From contig MEHQ01002414.1 of assembly GCA_008828725.1 (NCBI GenBank), positions 141,059-205,058 on the forward strand: a stretch of DNA of 64,000 nucleotides, written 5' to 3'. The position numbers were made by a program, and so were the translations under genes. This document shows positions 1-14,800 of this stretch, piece after piece (position 1 is the stretch's first letter; every line of letters starts with the position of its first letter). The notes below the pieces were generated by a model, which searched no databases, had not been told where the DNA came from, and saw nothing but the letters and a program-made list of their open reading frames with translations. Source of the stretch: Saccharina japonica. Taxonomy: Eukaryota > Sar > Phaeophyceae > Laminariales > Laminariaceae.

Positions 1-230
1 TACTCCATTCTACGGTGTTTTAGCCTAATCGGGTTAAGGAGCCAAGTGAAGTCGTACACGTTGTTTGGTTAAAAAACGCTAGGCCTATCGTAACACGCGT
101 CATGGACGCAAACACAATCCTGAGGGCGTTTTATAACTACAGAGCAATACCAGGAAAAGCGACAATCAATTCGGTACTCAAACACAGTCTATACAAGAAA
201 ACTGTCTCCGTCATCGGTGAAAACGCAACA
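1..230 (+). repeat. direct repeat, copy 1 of 2
   Basis: The segment 1-230 and the segment 1196-1430 share the same order of motifs: tactccattc, tttagc, atcgggt, gaggagcc or aaggagcc, ggttaaaaa, cctatcgtaaca.gcgtcatgg, acgcaaacaca.tcctgagggcgt. The spacing is about 1,195 bp and the copies diverge by roughly 15-25% by eye. The internal cctatcgtaacacgcgtc equals the right terminus of the intron element family M. Confidence 0.8.
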
Positions 231-320
231 TGCTCCGTCCCGGTATTGTAGGGATGCGAGGGTCTATGGTCATACGACTACGACCATGCATGAAATTGCA
301 TTACCCCTCCACCCCCACCA
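225..320 (+). repeat. dispersed repeat shared with 15.7 kb
   Basis: The motif series tgctccgtcccg, attgtag, gatgcgagggtctatgg, catacgactacg, then ccat and a C-rich run recurs at 15689-15790. A weaker relative (ggggtctatgatactacgac) lies near 19330. Confidence 0.6.
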
Positions 321-1195
321 CCGATGGAGGTTTGAAATATTAATGACCAAAACTTCCTTGAAAAAAAGAGGCAACCCTCACTCAATTACGTCAACCACAA
401 AAAACGTTAACGTACTCAGCTGACCAAAGAAGAACCACCGGTCATGCTCTTCTTCGGTAACCCCAACCCCACCCCCCTTTCCCGTTACCGTCACCGACGG
501 ATGGTTGAATCTGTCGGCCCCAACTCCTATAACTTTTCCTGCTTTCATCGAAGCCTAACCTACTGCCCATCATTAATGACGAGCTGGGTACCGTCTCCAG
601 GATACCGTCACGGTGCAGGTGGTGATTTTGCCTGGGAACCCCCCCCCCACGAAAAAAAGCGCAATATCTACCCAGCAGAAACATGGCTTAAACATTTGTT
701 CGCGAAACTCGATCAAACATTCTGTGCGCTAGTTCTAAACCAAGAATACAAGTTAAAATATCATACAAACCGGTAGTTGCCTGGTTTTTAAGGCCAATCG
801 GTCAAAACGCTATCTAGCCAGATAGCAGTAGTCCCCTACCGTGCCGCTGCTCTCTCGTGCTCCGTATTGCTTGTCGCCCTCTTCTTTAGCAGCGGCGTAC
901 AAACTATGCGTAAACATAGAAGGAGTACATACCGAAGTATCATACCCGTCTCAGTGCATTTCGCTTAGTAGGCCCCCATCTCGGCCCCAGTTCGAGGCGT
1001 CGGGCGTCGGGCGTTTAGACCTCGCGATAATGGGTCGACCTGCGACGGTAGATGTACCACCCACACATAATGAGATTCCTTACTTGTGGAACTGCTATAC
1101 CTCGCCCTAAGCCCCGTATTGAGGGAACCTGAAGGCGGAGCCATGATAAAACAGCCTCATACATTACCTAGGAATATCGCTGCCTTCAAATAAAA

Positions 1196-1430
1196 TACTC
1201 CATTCAATGGTGATTTAGCTGCATCGGGTCGAGGAGCCCAGTAAAGTCGCACACATTGTCTGGTTAAAAACTGCTAGCCCTATCGTAACATGCGTCATGG
1301 ACGCAAACACATTCCTGAGGGCGTGTCACAGCTACAGAGTACCTGCCGCCGTATCTGGGACAGAGCAATCCCCTGTCAGAGAAAACCACAAACGGTTCGG
1401 TACTCAAACACAGCAGTGTATTCAAGAACA
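1196..1430 (+). repeat. direct repeat, copy 2 of 2
   Basis: Second copy of the 1-230 segment. It has an extra stretch after gagggcgt and then continues with ggttcggtactcaaacacag, the counterpart of tcggtactcaaacacag near 171-187. Confidence 0.8.
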
Positions 1431-2711
1431 CTTCACACATCTTCGGACCCGAGTTGAACCTGATATATACTGGTACATGATCACATATACCTGGTAACAG
1501 GTATAGGTAAATGTTACCAGGGATATATAGAGATGTATTGGACGTGTATTCACCATAAACGTAATATTTTATAAATACCTATCGTAAATATATACTGCAT
1601 ATGGAATCATGCCGGACCCTCTTCTCCCGAATAAAACGCGGCGTGGCTCAGGAGAAAGAGCAAACGAGACTATGCGCTACCACATTTATTGTAAACCCCC
1701 GGAATAAGCATCATCACCCCCTGTCGTCCCTACTTAATTGGCCTTCGCCCCCGCCCCCTCCCCTCCCCTCCTCGATACCGTACACGTCTCGTCTAACTAG
1801 CAAACGGGTTCTTTCGTTTGCATAAGGGGCTGCTGATACGCCATGGCTTCCGCACCAATGCGCGCAAATGCACAATATCAAACATATCTAGATCTAGATG
1901 ACCTCGACAATACGATTATGTCCAGCACAAGATCTGTATAGCACACACCCAACTCAGGTACCGTGTGCGCTGCAAAATGAAGGTTACACGACTGGCTCCC
2001 ACCCGACGACACGAGCTAGATCATGCAAATCAGGAACCCTCTCTGTTATCAAATGGCTTTAGGATGAAGCGCAGGCTGAGGATATGTTCCGTGCGACCAG
2101 CGATTCACGGTAGGTTCGCCACCTTCGCCTACCTGTGGAGCAGCGCAGGGAAAGGACATCTGTGGGTTAGGTTCAAGCACGTGCTGGGGTAGAGGAGCAG
2201 GTTGTTTTCGTCTGAGGCTTATCCCTTGACTATTGTGCAGGAGCTTTATACTCACCACATAAAACTGAGTATCGCAATTTTCATGAAAACATGAAGCGCA
2301 TCGCAATTATCAATCCATATTGCACACGCTTGCAACAGCTGGTGTAGAAAAAGCAAGATAGACACTCCGGCGATTCTTGGGGCGAGAAATACCGCAATGC
2401 AGAACAAAATGGAGCCTGCACGTGGTACACCTGTATCGACGTGTGCTACGGTAGTGGTAGCACTTTTTAGCTGAATCGTTTTCTGAACGATCGGGCTCCT
2501 TAACCCAAATTCGTCGGCTGTATGTATCGGCACGCGCCCATTAGTACAAATCAAAATACCCCTGACTCACTCGTAATCCGTGGGTCTCAATACGGTACCT
2601 CTCCGCCTCCTCTGAACCGATTTCCAAAACTTCGCGCACGTGAGAAGACCTCCAAACATACGAGCTAAACCGTACCTGGTGTTGCTGTGACTGTCGATAC
2701 GCGCTTCCATG

Positions 2712-2870
2712 TTAAACTGGTGTATTGTCCCAAGCCGGGCGTTCTTCTTCGGGGGAGGAGTTGGCATCCGCACTGTCTCCCACCGCAGCGTTCTGTCGCT
2801 CTTTCTTGTTCGGCCCCAAGAAATCATCAACGGTGTCCTCGCCGACAACGTCCACGCCCATGACGGCGCC
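2712..2870 (-). CDS. exon 26 (residues 1954-2005): acidic C-terminal tail and stop
   Basis: The acceptor is CTTTTCAG|GGCGCC, phase 0; the TAA stop is at 2712-2714. It encodes GAVMGVDVVGEDTVDDFLGP, then a Lys/Glu-rich hydrophilic end finishing WDNTPV. Coding composition and the strong pyrimidine tract support it. An alternative end is read-through of exon 25 to 4863, which I consider less likely. Confidence 0.82.
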   Translation of the reverse strand, partial: GAVMGVDVVGEDTVDDFLGPNKKERQNAAVGDSADANSSPEEERPAWDNTPV

Positions 2871-5800
2871 CTGAAAAGGTATCATCACGGGGACAAATGG
2901 CAAGACACCAACGGTTTTGCCGGTGTGAACAAATCTTTGGGGTTGTCTGCACAAAGGGCAGAAGATCATGAAATTGCGTTCACGACACTTTAGCGCCATC
3001 GCCTAAACCATATATTGATTGACCGCTTCTGTGCTTTGTGAATACCTTTGGCGATCAACACTACCGACGGATACATTACGATCAATCGTCTACGCATGGC
3101 GTACCGTGCAGCAGTTCGAGCATGACCATGCTGAGAGCGTGTGGTACAGGTGCTATTGATTTCATTCCGGAAAAAAACATCTCCGCCCACCACCGGGGCT
3201 GTTTCGAGTGTGTAGGTTTGATGCATACTACGGAAGAGGTGCACTATGTTGTTTCTGAGAGTGTCCACTTTGGGAGCTCGATCACCCACCCAATAGCCGG
3301 CGTTAGAGGAAAATAAAAGACTACCCCACGACAACTTCCATGCCCAAAGTTATACAACGAAACACAGTGCAGCACACGAACGAAATTTTGTTTTGTTGAA
3401 AATATAACCAGTTTTGGGTCCAGAACTCTCCTCTGTCGTTCATAAATCAGGTAAAATAAAACTTGCCACCGTTGGGCGCGTCTTTGTTTCTATCATTCCC
3501 GGCCCTGAAGTCTCAGAGACGTCGTTAACTCTGTAAAACAAAAAAACGAAACGCGGTATAGAGCCAACCGTTTGGCGACTAAGCGGCTGTGCCGTACAAG
3601 TGGTGTCGTGGATCATGGTGCGAGCCGTCCTGTGCCTAAAAGCTGAAAAACACATTTCCGGTACAATATTAAGGTATCCTCGTTTACCACTTACCGAGAA
3701 GCAGGGATGAGGACCCGTGCTACGATAGAGGTATAGGTATACCTTTTTTTGGCTGAAACGTTTTCTGAACGATAGAAGAGCTCCTTCACCAAAAATCGTC
3801 CGACTTTCAGTGTTGTGTTTCAATATTTTCCAGGGTATACTATAACTAGTATAATTAGGTCATGGGGTTGTTCATCTGGTATAATTTATTGTTTCGTCCG
3901 AATGGTGTTTTCTGGTGGGTTATGGAGCTCCTCAAGCGCGGAGCTCCGCAAAAACAAGGTGCACCTCTGTCGTATCACATGCATCTGAGTTGCCTTGCGG
4001 GTACGACCCCACCGTCGATAGAGGAGGACTTCTACGATAGAAGTCGCACATGTCTGACATAACACATATTAATAGTCGAACGATGGGGCGCCTTGAGTGA
4101 GCAGCTTCGCAATATCGATGGAGTGCGGTTAATACAAGGGACAATAAATAGACAATAGGACCTACGGTACACCCATATGTCCTTGTTTTTACTAACAATA
4201 GTTTGTTCCATGATATACCCACCAATAGGCAACAAGATTGTCCGTCTTGAAAATTGTTCGTTTTGTCTTAAAATTGTTTTTTCGTTGTGGGATTTTATCA
4301 CAGATCGAGAATCTCCCGAAACGACGAGCTTTATAAGTATGCCGGAGATACCCTCGAATAAGCAGGTATGGTACATATTGTTGACAACCCTGACGTCGCC
4401 TCTTGCGCCTTAGGGCTATCGAACAACATGCCACATCGTGATCTAGACTCGACCCTGCGCCAAAACTATTACAATCGGTTGGTATACAGCTGGTCCGAAC
4501 ATGGTTTTCGAACAGTATGGTATATATTGATGAACTTGAAAACAAAATAACGCACCATCGGGGGCCACTCATTTAACGCCAGACTAGAGATCACACTGAA
4601 AGTTTGACTACAACCACATCAAAACGACGCCAGGAAATAACCTATGTCACGTAACACATACCTGGTACATTATACGAAAACAGTTATTTAAGGTGTGTCT
4701 GGTATATGACACGGTCGTAGCTGTTGTTAAATGACGACTACACAACCTCGGACAAGCCCCGATATGTGTGTCGTCACCTAGACAATACGGCTAGTAGACG
4801 TCTCCGCCCGTCATACGTTGCGCAATACCAGCATAGTACGTATTCAACACAGGAAACACTTGCTAGGTCACGCAGATCTTGCAGCTCCGATCCGGTGTTA
4901 CACATGACGGATTCATCTGCAGTATTTCGAATTTATGTTTCCCTGAAATATTTAGACGGGAACAAGCGGCGATCCGGCAGTCCGATGCACTACTGTATAG
5001 CTTATCCGCTCGACATACAAACGCGAGCGAGCTACTGCGCCACCGAACCTGAAAACCCCTCCTGGTGAATGTCAGCTTAATAGCAGCCCAAGTGTTCCAC
5101 CAGATGGACAGGAAGAACATGACGTTCACCATGATGAGCACCACCGAATAGATGGCGCTACCGGCCGAGTCCTCGTCGGCCACCTCAGCCTTGATCATCA
5201 GTGCCAAGAAGTTGGTGAAGAAGATAACCAGGCATCCCTTGTTGTTAAGTGTACGATTAGTCAAAGCGTTTTGAAAGCGGTGGGAGGGTGATGAGGTTTG
5301 TGTAACGCGTGACGATTGCCACCTTTAAGGTGGTCAGAACGCGACGACTACTGTTTCTACTACTACTACGGCAGCAGGTGATACGTCTTGAAATTCGGGT
5401 AGTTATACCTACCATCGTCGGAAGGGAAATGTGAAACGTCTGACGGTACCTCACATTTGTCGGTATGTCAATTCGTTTAAGTACGCTCTTTATTGGGGTA
5501 CAGGTGGCGCATGGTAGTCGGGGGATATGGTGAAAATATATAATCGCAGCTAGGCCTTTAATGTAATCTGACACGATCGTGCGCTGAGCGTGTCCTGGCT
5601 GATCATGGACCAGTTCGGTGTCAGGCGCACTTCCGATTGCTTACAGAAACTAGCTCGCAATCTTTGTTCGCTGTGCTGTTCAGTGATATCCCTTGCAAAT
5701 CAAACTCACACTTCGTGTGTGTGTTCTGTCCGCGAGGTTGGTGCTGAATATTCCAAGCGAACTTGTATACTGTGCCCTACATGCATGTACCAGGAGGTAA

Positions 5801-8800
5801 TGAATGTACACACTGACCCGTAATTCATGTTCACCGTACGAGGATATATTGAACCTACGGAACAGCGCGCCATCCATATTTACAGCAACAGAGAGTGACC
5901 AAACCCCTGTACATGTGAGGGATGATTTCCCTGAACCAGGGGGTGATGGACGGTAAGAGTATAGCATGGTTCAGGCGAAACAGCGCGTTTGAGATCCAAC
6001 AAAGTCGGAATCGTTGTTCGCGGCACCAGGAGGTGGGGAGTATTAGAGCAACGCCACGGTAGAGGTGGTCGCTGATGACCTTGACCTCCTCACATGAGGA
6101 GCTCAATATATCACGTTCAAAAAGTGAATTCGATTGACATTCTACGCGTAGTGCGACTGATATTTGACGCATGCTTCGAATTCGAGGTGCACCACGTGCT
6201 TTGCTTGCGCTCCCCACTTTTGGAGCTCCATGCCTCGTCGAAACTAAACATTTCCGAGGAAGATAAAAGCGCCCAAAGTTGTCAATCCCGTGACCTAAGT
6301 ATACTATAAAACCTATTGCAGCACACGAACGAAGGCCCGACGAGTTTGGGCTTAGGAGCCCGAACGTTATACCGAGAACGTTTCAGCCAAAACGCCCTAC
6401 CTCTATAGAAACCCGCGTTATATAAATGACATTAGTCCTGTAACAACCACGTGTATACATTATCGTACCAGCCGGTAGTTGCTGACTTGATGAGCTTAAC
6501 AAGTCAGCAAACTAAACGGACAGGCAGTGCTCACCCAACTATGAGGAAACGTCAACAATATAGACAACTAACAGCTTTTGATCTACGTTTTCTGTGCCAG
6601 GGAGCGATGCAAACGCCAAACGTACGGTAAGGTGTATCTTCTATGGGCTCACCGTGCGGTAGAGCTGAACTTCCAAGTTGTCGATGTGCGGCCGCTGAAG
6701 CTCGAAGGCCAGCAAGCTGAACAAATACCGAGGCACCGCGAATGTCGTAGAGACGGCCAATAAACGGACAGGAGAAGGTAGTACGGCCGTCACAATATAC
6801 TTCGTATGGAGATAAATATATACATATGCCAGCAGCTGGATGAACCAATCCCTGATATGCAGCGGTGGTAAACTCACCAGACAAACGATATTCTTACGTG
6901 TGGCATGGGCGTTCCCGCAAAAAAGATTGTGACATAGACGCGTGCTACGATCGAAGTAGTCCATTTTGGTTGAAACGGTTTCTGAATGATGGGGGCTCCA
7001 TATCGGGAACTCGGCAGCATTTCAGTCTCGTGTTGCAATAGGCTTCGTGGTATACTTACTCGTAGACCATTATTTGGGTTGTTAATCGCGTAGCACTTTT
7101 GTTTTCATCCTAACTCAAGTATAAGATGAGGCATAGTGCTCCTAAAGTTAGGGGCGCCAGAAAACAACATGGTTCACCTCTATCGTAGCACGCGTCCCTA
7201 ACATTGACCTGCGATGGACAGGTTTCGTATCAAGCTTACCTGGCGAACGCGAACACGCAGCTGAAGGCCACCTGCCCCGGTGTGTCAGGGACGAGGAACA
7301 CCAGCAACCCTGTAAGCACCAAGCGCCTCAGACACTCAAACACCTGCCGTAACCAGCGGTAAAACACACCGACGCATCACGTGGAATTAGTAAATTGATG
7401 ACGCCATCTCGTAATTAAGAGTTTGGGCACGTCGCTTTTCCCCTGCGCTTTAAATTAATGGCACAGGTTAGTGCTCTATACATGTTATTGCCTTTCATAA
7501 ATGCGAAAATAAACTGTATTAGGTTACCTCTTTACGCCATTTTATATGATCGCGCATCTGCTGTGCACAGAGAACTGGTTCCGCATGTCTGGGCAAAACA
7601 CTTGCTTGTTTCCTTCGAGTGAGCACATACATTTGGCGCTCACCGTCAGGGCCACTGCCGTATTCCAAGTTACATCGGACAGATTCAAAGGCAATTCCAC
7701 CCACATCTATATGTATTCCGTTCCAATGCCTGGTCGAGGAGCCATAAAGGCGATGGCGCTTCTTGCCGAGCGTTTTAGCGTTCAAGGCTACAGGTGAAGC
7801 GCCATTATTGAGTGGGTTTCAGCGTGGGTGGACCCTCGCTGTGATTGATGATTGGGTGTTAGCATAATTGTCACCACGGCCAGGTCGCGACTTGTTGAAG
7901 TTGTTTGTATTCAGCCATGGATGTACGAGAATATGGTCTTCCATCGTCCTGGGAAACGCCCTGTCTTCGACTGCTGGGCGTCTCTTTGTCGCAAAATCTC
8001 TTAGCTGGGGTCGACTCCAAAACGATGGCAAGGAATTATGCAGATGTCAATTTCCGCGATGATCACCTCGTAGTAGTAGCGGTTGGGGTAGTACGCGTTC
8101 CAGAGAAATGAAGTCGGCGCTATGCTTTGGTCTTTTCCGCGCTTCTTAATCTTCTCACGCTGCGAGACAAACAACATCGTTTCCGTCCACCGGATCAGCG
8201 GGGGGCGGAGGCAAAAGAGGTGCCAAGGGACAAGTGGAGACAAGTAAACGTCAGCGCGACGGGAACGCCGCAATCCAGACAGCACAGTATTACAAACCTA
8301 GTGACACACAGAAAATCTCGACCAGGTTGTATTTCTCAATTGTGATTCAGCGTCTGCTACACCTAATATCAACGTACCGGCTCTTGAATGTCTTACTATT
8401 TACTCCATATATCTCAGCTGGGCGTATTTCCAGACATTTACTTATTAGAAGTCCTGTGCCGTAGGGGATATTCTTGGTGCTGTGCTGCTTGATCCCCTCG
8501 CCCTGTTCGTCACAAATTTAGACTGACGAACATGTTCAGGACAGAGGCCTAAGAGAATCTAAAGGATGCATGGACACGCGCAGTAAAAACGATATCTGCC
8601 AGAGGCATTGGCCACAATGACACTGGGGTTGAGATCCTCCCGAAATTGGATTCAGGAGCCCCGTTTATCTTGAACTGTTTCGGTCAATAAAACAAAAATC
8701 TATCACAGCACTCGTTATTAGATATCCACGTATGGTTACACCCCGATTTTGGCTCGCAGTTGTCTATGTCAACGCCAGAAAAAAAACCGCTTACCACGAC

Positions 8801-11800
8801 GTGCTGTGTGCCTCTTAGCTCCTTCACGACCTTGTCGGTTGGTGGGTTTATGGAAGACCCTTGACGCCAAAGTAGGAAGAAAAACGCTGCGGGGATGCCG
8901 AGGGGATCTGCACGCGCGTGGAGTGGTTGACGAAATTGCGCACCATACATGGCAGGATGGCCGAGAAAACTGAGTGGTACAACACGGTAAATATATCATT
9001 ACGAGTGCCGTTGTAAGCACGGTATTCTTCGTCCATGTATTCCGTCCAATTATACACCGAATGTGCAGCACACGCTTCATAATCGACAGTAAAAAAACGA
9101 TATTCTCCGAACAAACGAAGGTCACGGTAGCGGTGGTGTTTGACGGTTATGGATATGTTACCCCAGACATGGCCTCGAACACTTTGTCACGTGTGCAAAC
9201 CGACCAAGCCATAAATACGAGGCTCTCACAGGAACTACGAGGTTATATAATGACTCATCCCGCGTACAGAGGGCTGCATTGTTTGGGCTGCATGGTTTGC
9301 CTCCGTATTGTCTGACTGAATGAACTTCTGGAAGTTTGTAACTAAGGGGTTGAATGTTAATTATGCTCGTATAGTTTATTCGCAAGGACCACCTCCTACA
9401 CAAGTTGATCGGGTTGCACGAACAACCGTTTTCCAAGTCATGATTCGGGGGGGTGGTTTGAGTTCCTCATGTGAAAAGGGTTCAGAAAACATGTCGCCAC
9501 CCTTGAAGGGGCATTACGCTAGTGGAATTGGTAATGGTTGGCTTGAAGAGCTCACCACCTTGCGTGGGACGAGTGAAACGAAAAATGGCATAAAGATGCG
9601 GAAATGTTTAATGTACAACCGTGCACGAAGTTCTGTCTGACAAAATCGGGGAAGGCCGAGGCGGATTCGACAAGTGTCTGTAGGCGGGTCAAGCTCGGGC
9701 GCGGTTTTCACATGTCTTCGTTCTGTGCGTACGCTCTATGCAGCGAGTCATGTGTTTGCAGGCAATGCTAAATTACTGTTTTTCGCATCACCTGGTGATA
9801 GCTCGCAGGCGACAAAGCTTCGGATGTACAGTTTCTACGCAATACCAAAATCACAACGAGTAGCCATATATCAAGCATCTAAGAAACCCTCTCGGGTCTC
9901 GAACGGAGAAAATTGACCAATACGAGATTTACGACCGCAGCAATGATCATAACAGGATTTGGCGATGGTCCAGATATGGTGTCGAAGATGCAATGCAAAC
10001 ACGTTGTGCAGCACGGGCGCAAGACGATCGTATACCGTTCTGCCTGGAGCCCATGCTATATGTGGACGGCTGACGACGCTGAAAGTGAGAGTATTGTCGT
10101 GCTCCATATATTGAGCATCTATACGAGTAATCATCAATAGCGCAGAGGTTGTAGAAGTGGATATCACAATGCTTTTCGAGTGTCGTGCAGCTTGTTACAT
10201 GGGCTTAGACCCTACCTTTCGCACCCAGGCATACCTCGTTCAGTCCATTCTCCTGTGTTCATACACTTGTTCGATGTGCTACTCCCCCTGCAGGGCATGC
10301 CTTCTAGACCCACAATGGGTTACAAACATACTCCGAACGAAAACACAAAGCTCGAACATCGAACGGAGGTGTTCGCCACTGAAAAACACGGAACACACAG
10401 GTGGTTTGAGCAAGGTGTCATCAAGTCGGGTATTTCGTGACGCATGATGCCATGCACTCACAGAGGAATATCATGACGGCGGCGTATACCCTGTACGCCT
10501 TGTGCGTGTCAGTGTAGCACTGAATGCTGAGGTCTGCCCTGAGGAAGCTTTTGCTGATCTCGGGAAACGCCTCGCACGAGAAGGTCTGGAACACCTGCAG
10601 GTGATGTGACACATTGTGTATAGGTGTATCAAGCACATAGGATATATTGATACTGGCAGGTAGACTCGACCGCCCTCCTCTACGTCATCTACATGTGTAC
10701 GACCATCTATGATTCGGTAGTAAAACATATTTGTTTTCACTCCTGAATAAGTTATAGGTACTCGTGTGCAATACCACGAGCACACAAAAACAAACCTACG
10801 CACAATTCGTTAATGAATGACTGTCCACGACTCCACTCGTTTTGTGCGATATAGCTCCACTCTACCGCTACCGCAACAGCAAGTACCATGCAGAATTTAT
10901 CCACTAGTTTTGAAAACCGCAATGTCGATATATAAGAAATCCGAACCTTTTTTAGGCTAAGCAGATATTTATATATATTATACGTCATTTGTCCTACTAC
11001 CTGGCACCATGCAGAAGCTAGACAGCATTCCTGCATCACGAAGAGCGTCTACCTCCAAACTGGTGGGGCCAATGTTGACGATTGCAAGCAGGCGCGAATT
11101 ACACTCGCATTTTCCAATTCGCCGAAAAATTATCATGAATATTTCCATGTAATAGGCTTTGGAATATTACACAAAAATTAGTTAACCCAGCTCTTCGCCG
11201 TCGCGGGCTACATTTGATAGCGCTCGGCAAGCATTGGGATCGGGTCTGTGTCGTCATTATCTTCGTGTCATTTGAATTCGACTAGGCACATGTTGTTGAA
11301 CTGCGATTTTTCCGTTGGTGGCTGTCACTTTCGGCGCCAATCGTTGAACCAACTACTGAATGTTATTGTGACTACACCCAACATGTTGGGAACACCCGTT
11401 GCTATAATTCGGCTGCAATTCCGTGCCTTAATCTCGACTAGAGTATCAAACCAATCCAAAGTCTCACCACCGTCGATACTTGACTGTAGACGAGGTACAA
11501 CAGGATGAGCGTCATGGTGGTGTGTCGCGCGAAGAGCCCCCTCAAACGGTCCTGGAAATGGGGTGGTGACGAGGTATACCAAACGTGAGGAACACGGCAG
11601 CCGAAGCAACGTAGACAGTGGTAAGGATAATCGATACTCCTTCTTAGCACATTTTATATACCCTTCACACACACCTGTAAATTTGTGCTGGTTGTTTATG
11701 CCATACGAGTAGAACATGCAGCCATATATATATCGTCATTATTACCGGCGAGCAAAATACTTCAAACCAATTGGTGTGTGTGTAAACATATCAAACAATT

Positions 11801-14800
11801 CCTGGAGTTTGGGGTCCCAAGTGCATTATGACTACTATTATGACCGCCAGTGATAAACGAAATTGAGATATGACCGTGAACAGACCAGATTGAGCCTGAA
11901 GCTCTAACGGACGTTTCGAGACCCATACGGACACGACGACAACGTTGTTCATATTGCGTGTTCCACACAGCTTGTACATGTGGCCACAGCCGAGAAACCC
12001 AAATATGTATGTAGAATCATGTGATGAATGGTACGATAAACTTGTGATACGCACACAGCCAGCAAGAGATCAGCTGTAGGTCCTACCTTTTCCGGGTCGG
12101 CATTGTTTCCAGTCTCGGTCTCCAACACGTTTCCCAGTGACCGTTGTGGTTTGTCGAGGAAGATCTCTTCAGTAGTAAACCCAGAGGCCGAGGATGCACC
12201 CACACCGAGATCGGGCTCCGTCGCGCTGTCCTGGTTGTTGACAGTGGCGCTGTCCAAAGTCTCCCGCTCCCCTGCAGTCGATCGGTGTCGGCCTGCGAAG
12301 GCGCCTGCTCGTGTTATTGGGTGTTCGCTTCGCGACATCGTCATGGTATCTCCAGAACCTTCCGAGTATCTTCCCCTCTGCAGCACCGGCCCAAACCCAG
12401 GTAGATCCGCGGCTTTGGGGGCATCGTTCGACGGGGAGCTTTCCATGTTTGTTTCGCTCCGCAACACTCGATTAGACCCATGGGGTTCCGTCACCTCAAG
12501 CACATTTGTGTCTGATTGCGATGTGTGGCGTGCTTGTGAAATGTCCGGTAGGTCGGTCGCGACCGGTTTAACCGGCCTAGCTCCGATGTGAAACGTGACT
12601 CCAAGCAGTCCCAGAACGATCGGCGGCCCGATGGTCACCATTCTAAATGAAGCGGACATGCATCAACGTGGGCGGAGGCATGTGTATGCGGGCGCGACGA
12701 ATGCCACAGGAATAGGCAAACAGTCAAGTTCGTGAACGGATACGGCTGGGGGGGATGGGTATAGTGTGCAGAAAAATGCGATAAATATTGCCAACTGTCC
12801 ATGTTGTCAACCAAAGAAGTTGGGGTCTTGTGCTTTCGGTATGTATTGTGTTATGTCAACAGTATGGACTGAACGCTGCGATGAACAAGTACCGAGGCCG
12901 CCAGGACGTCAAGAAGCAAAGAGAGCTTCTGCAATATTTACACCGAATACAGGTGCAGACAACTGTATATGCTAAAGGCGTCAAACTTCTCTAGAGCAAC
13001 GCCACGGTAGGGGAGGTGCCTTGCGTTCTGAGCTACTCACATCAAGAGGTTTCTCATCTCAACCGAAACATAGACGCATGCTACGGAACAATTGGAACAG
13101 TTTGTTTCTGAGGCTTCTCACCTGGCTGCCTCTAGAACTCACCCAACCCCATGTTTAGGGGAAACTAAAAGTGCTACCCGAAGGAATTTTACACCACTTA
13201 TGTGTACGGTGGAAACTACGGCAACCCAAGAACGAAATTCCGAAGATGATTAGACATGCAGCCCCATCATGCCGAAAAGGTTTCATCCAACGAGTGCTGC
13301 CTTTATCGTAACACGCCTCCATAACTTTCAATAGGTTAGTTCGCGCAACCCATTCGACGTTTCAATGCGCTACTCCTACGGCAATAAATGCTCTATGAGG
13401 AATATCATACACATTGACGATTTATCACTTGAGGAGCTCAACCCTGTCGAACAATGCTGAGCCTAAATGAGCAACTCTTACGCACCGTGGGAGGAGTCGG
13501 TGCGCAGCACTTGTTCCAAAGAAAGAAACAAATAGTCGCAATAGGCACTACAGTGCCCCTCAAGCGGTTGCCACTTTTAATAGTGTAAGGCTTGTCACCT
13601 AAGGCCGCCAATTTCACCGGTTTTGCTCCAGGTGGGCATAACCTTTAGACAACACAGAACCAGCGTCGAGTGTCCGACAAAGCCAGCGAGCCGTTTCACG
13701 GCACAGGTACTACCTTGCGTTTCACGCGTTTCTCGCGTGATTTCTTCTTTACCCTACAACCACACCCGTATTGGACAAACGCCAAATACTGTGCACGTGA
13801 ACCCCGGCATATACAATGTTAATCGCCTGCGTGTCGAAATGAGCCTAAAGTACATCTCACTGATACAAAATTTAGTTCATAACTCCTACAGTAGCGTTGA
13901 GGGGAGACACTCAGTGGAGAACGAGTGGCCTCGAAACTTGGAAACCCCTTCCGAGACATATATCGCAACATACATCCTCTTGGGGACTTCAGCGAAAAAC
14001 ATCCACGACATAAATTGACGATTGCAGGAGCGGGCACCGAGTCATTTGAGGGTTATTTGACTTTGGTGTCCTGCATCCAATGTAAGCGGTCGTACAGAAA
14101 TGATACCGACGCATACCCTCCCCGTGGTCCTAGTCTCCCACGCTGCATGTAGACGGTTGACATCGCGAAGAACGTTATTGATGCAATGGCCAGGTCGGGG
14201 TCTCAAAAAGAGATTAAGGTGACAATTGACCTACAGGAAGAGCTACAGGAAGTTCGAACTCCATGTAGTCGGTCCTGATAGACAGGCGCACTCACAGCAG
14301 CTTGTCGTAAAAGTTGACCCCGGTCGTCAAGCATGCGGCCGACAGAATCCAGGCAAGGTCCAGCGAGAATATCCCAATAATGGACAGGAACTTCTCGTAG
14401 ATCGGCGGATACGCTACGTTCGTGATGCTCGAAAACTGTATACAGGAACAGTGTTGGTGTGTTGTCCGTTTGCCGGGGACACAGTTGGAGATAAACGATT
14501 GCAGAACAGGGCGGGGCGCAGCGAATAGTGGAGTGCGGGCGGCAGGCGAGAAGCGTGGGTCGGCGTCTGACGGTTGCAAACACGTCTTTATATAATCCGG
14601 GGTAAAAATCTATGATAGAGGTGCATCTAACGTATTATTCAGGTTCCAGGCCTAAGAATTGGATCCTATAAATTACGCAACGCCTGGCCCTGAGAAAATG
14701 GAGAGCGTCACCCAACGAAGAAGGCCCTGACCTAGATACAAATACAATGTGTTGGAGTGCAAAGCGCAAGTTATACTTTGTAATGGAAGGTACGGGCGTC

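Larger units (their letters stand above)
1..2711. other. gene-free repeat-rich flank 3' of the large gene
   Basis: I see no convincing coding region on either strand. The stretch holds a direct duplication (separate entry), a partial family-M element near 2440-2540 (gtgctacggtagtggtagca, then the gaatcgttttctgaacgatc motif) and CT-rich low-complexity DNA near 1740-1790. The 3' UTR of the large gene should lie just below 2711 on the minus strand, but I see no clear end signal. Confidence 0.6.

Noticed and set aside
4863-5048. Read-through of exon 25 to a stop at 4863 as the protein end
   Set aside because: The peptide after GFQ looks non-coding, and a strong acceptor with coding sequence in the right phase begins exon 26 at 2870. 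It remains a possible alternative end.
12103-12591. 162-codon plus-strand open frame
   Set aside because: It is the antisense of exon 18 and has no recognisable motif; similar antisense frames over exons 1, 10, 15 and 4 were also dropped.
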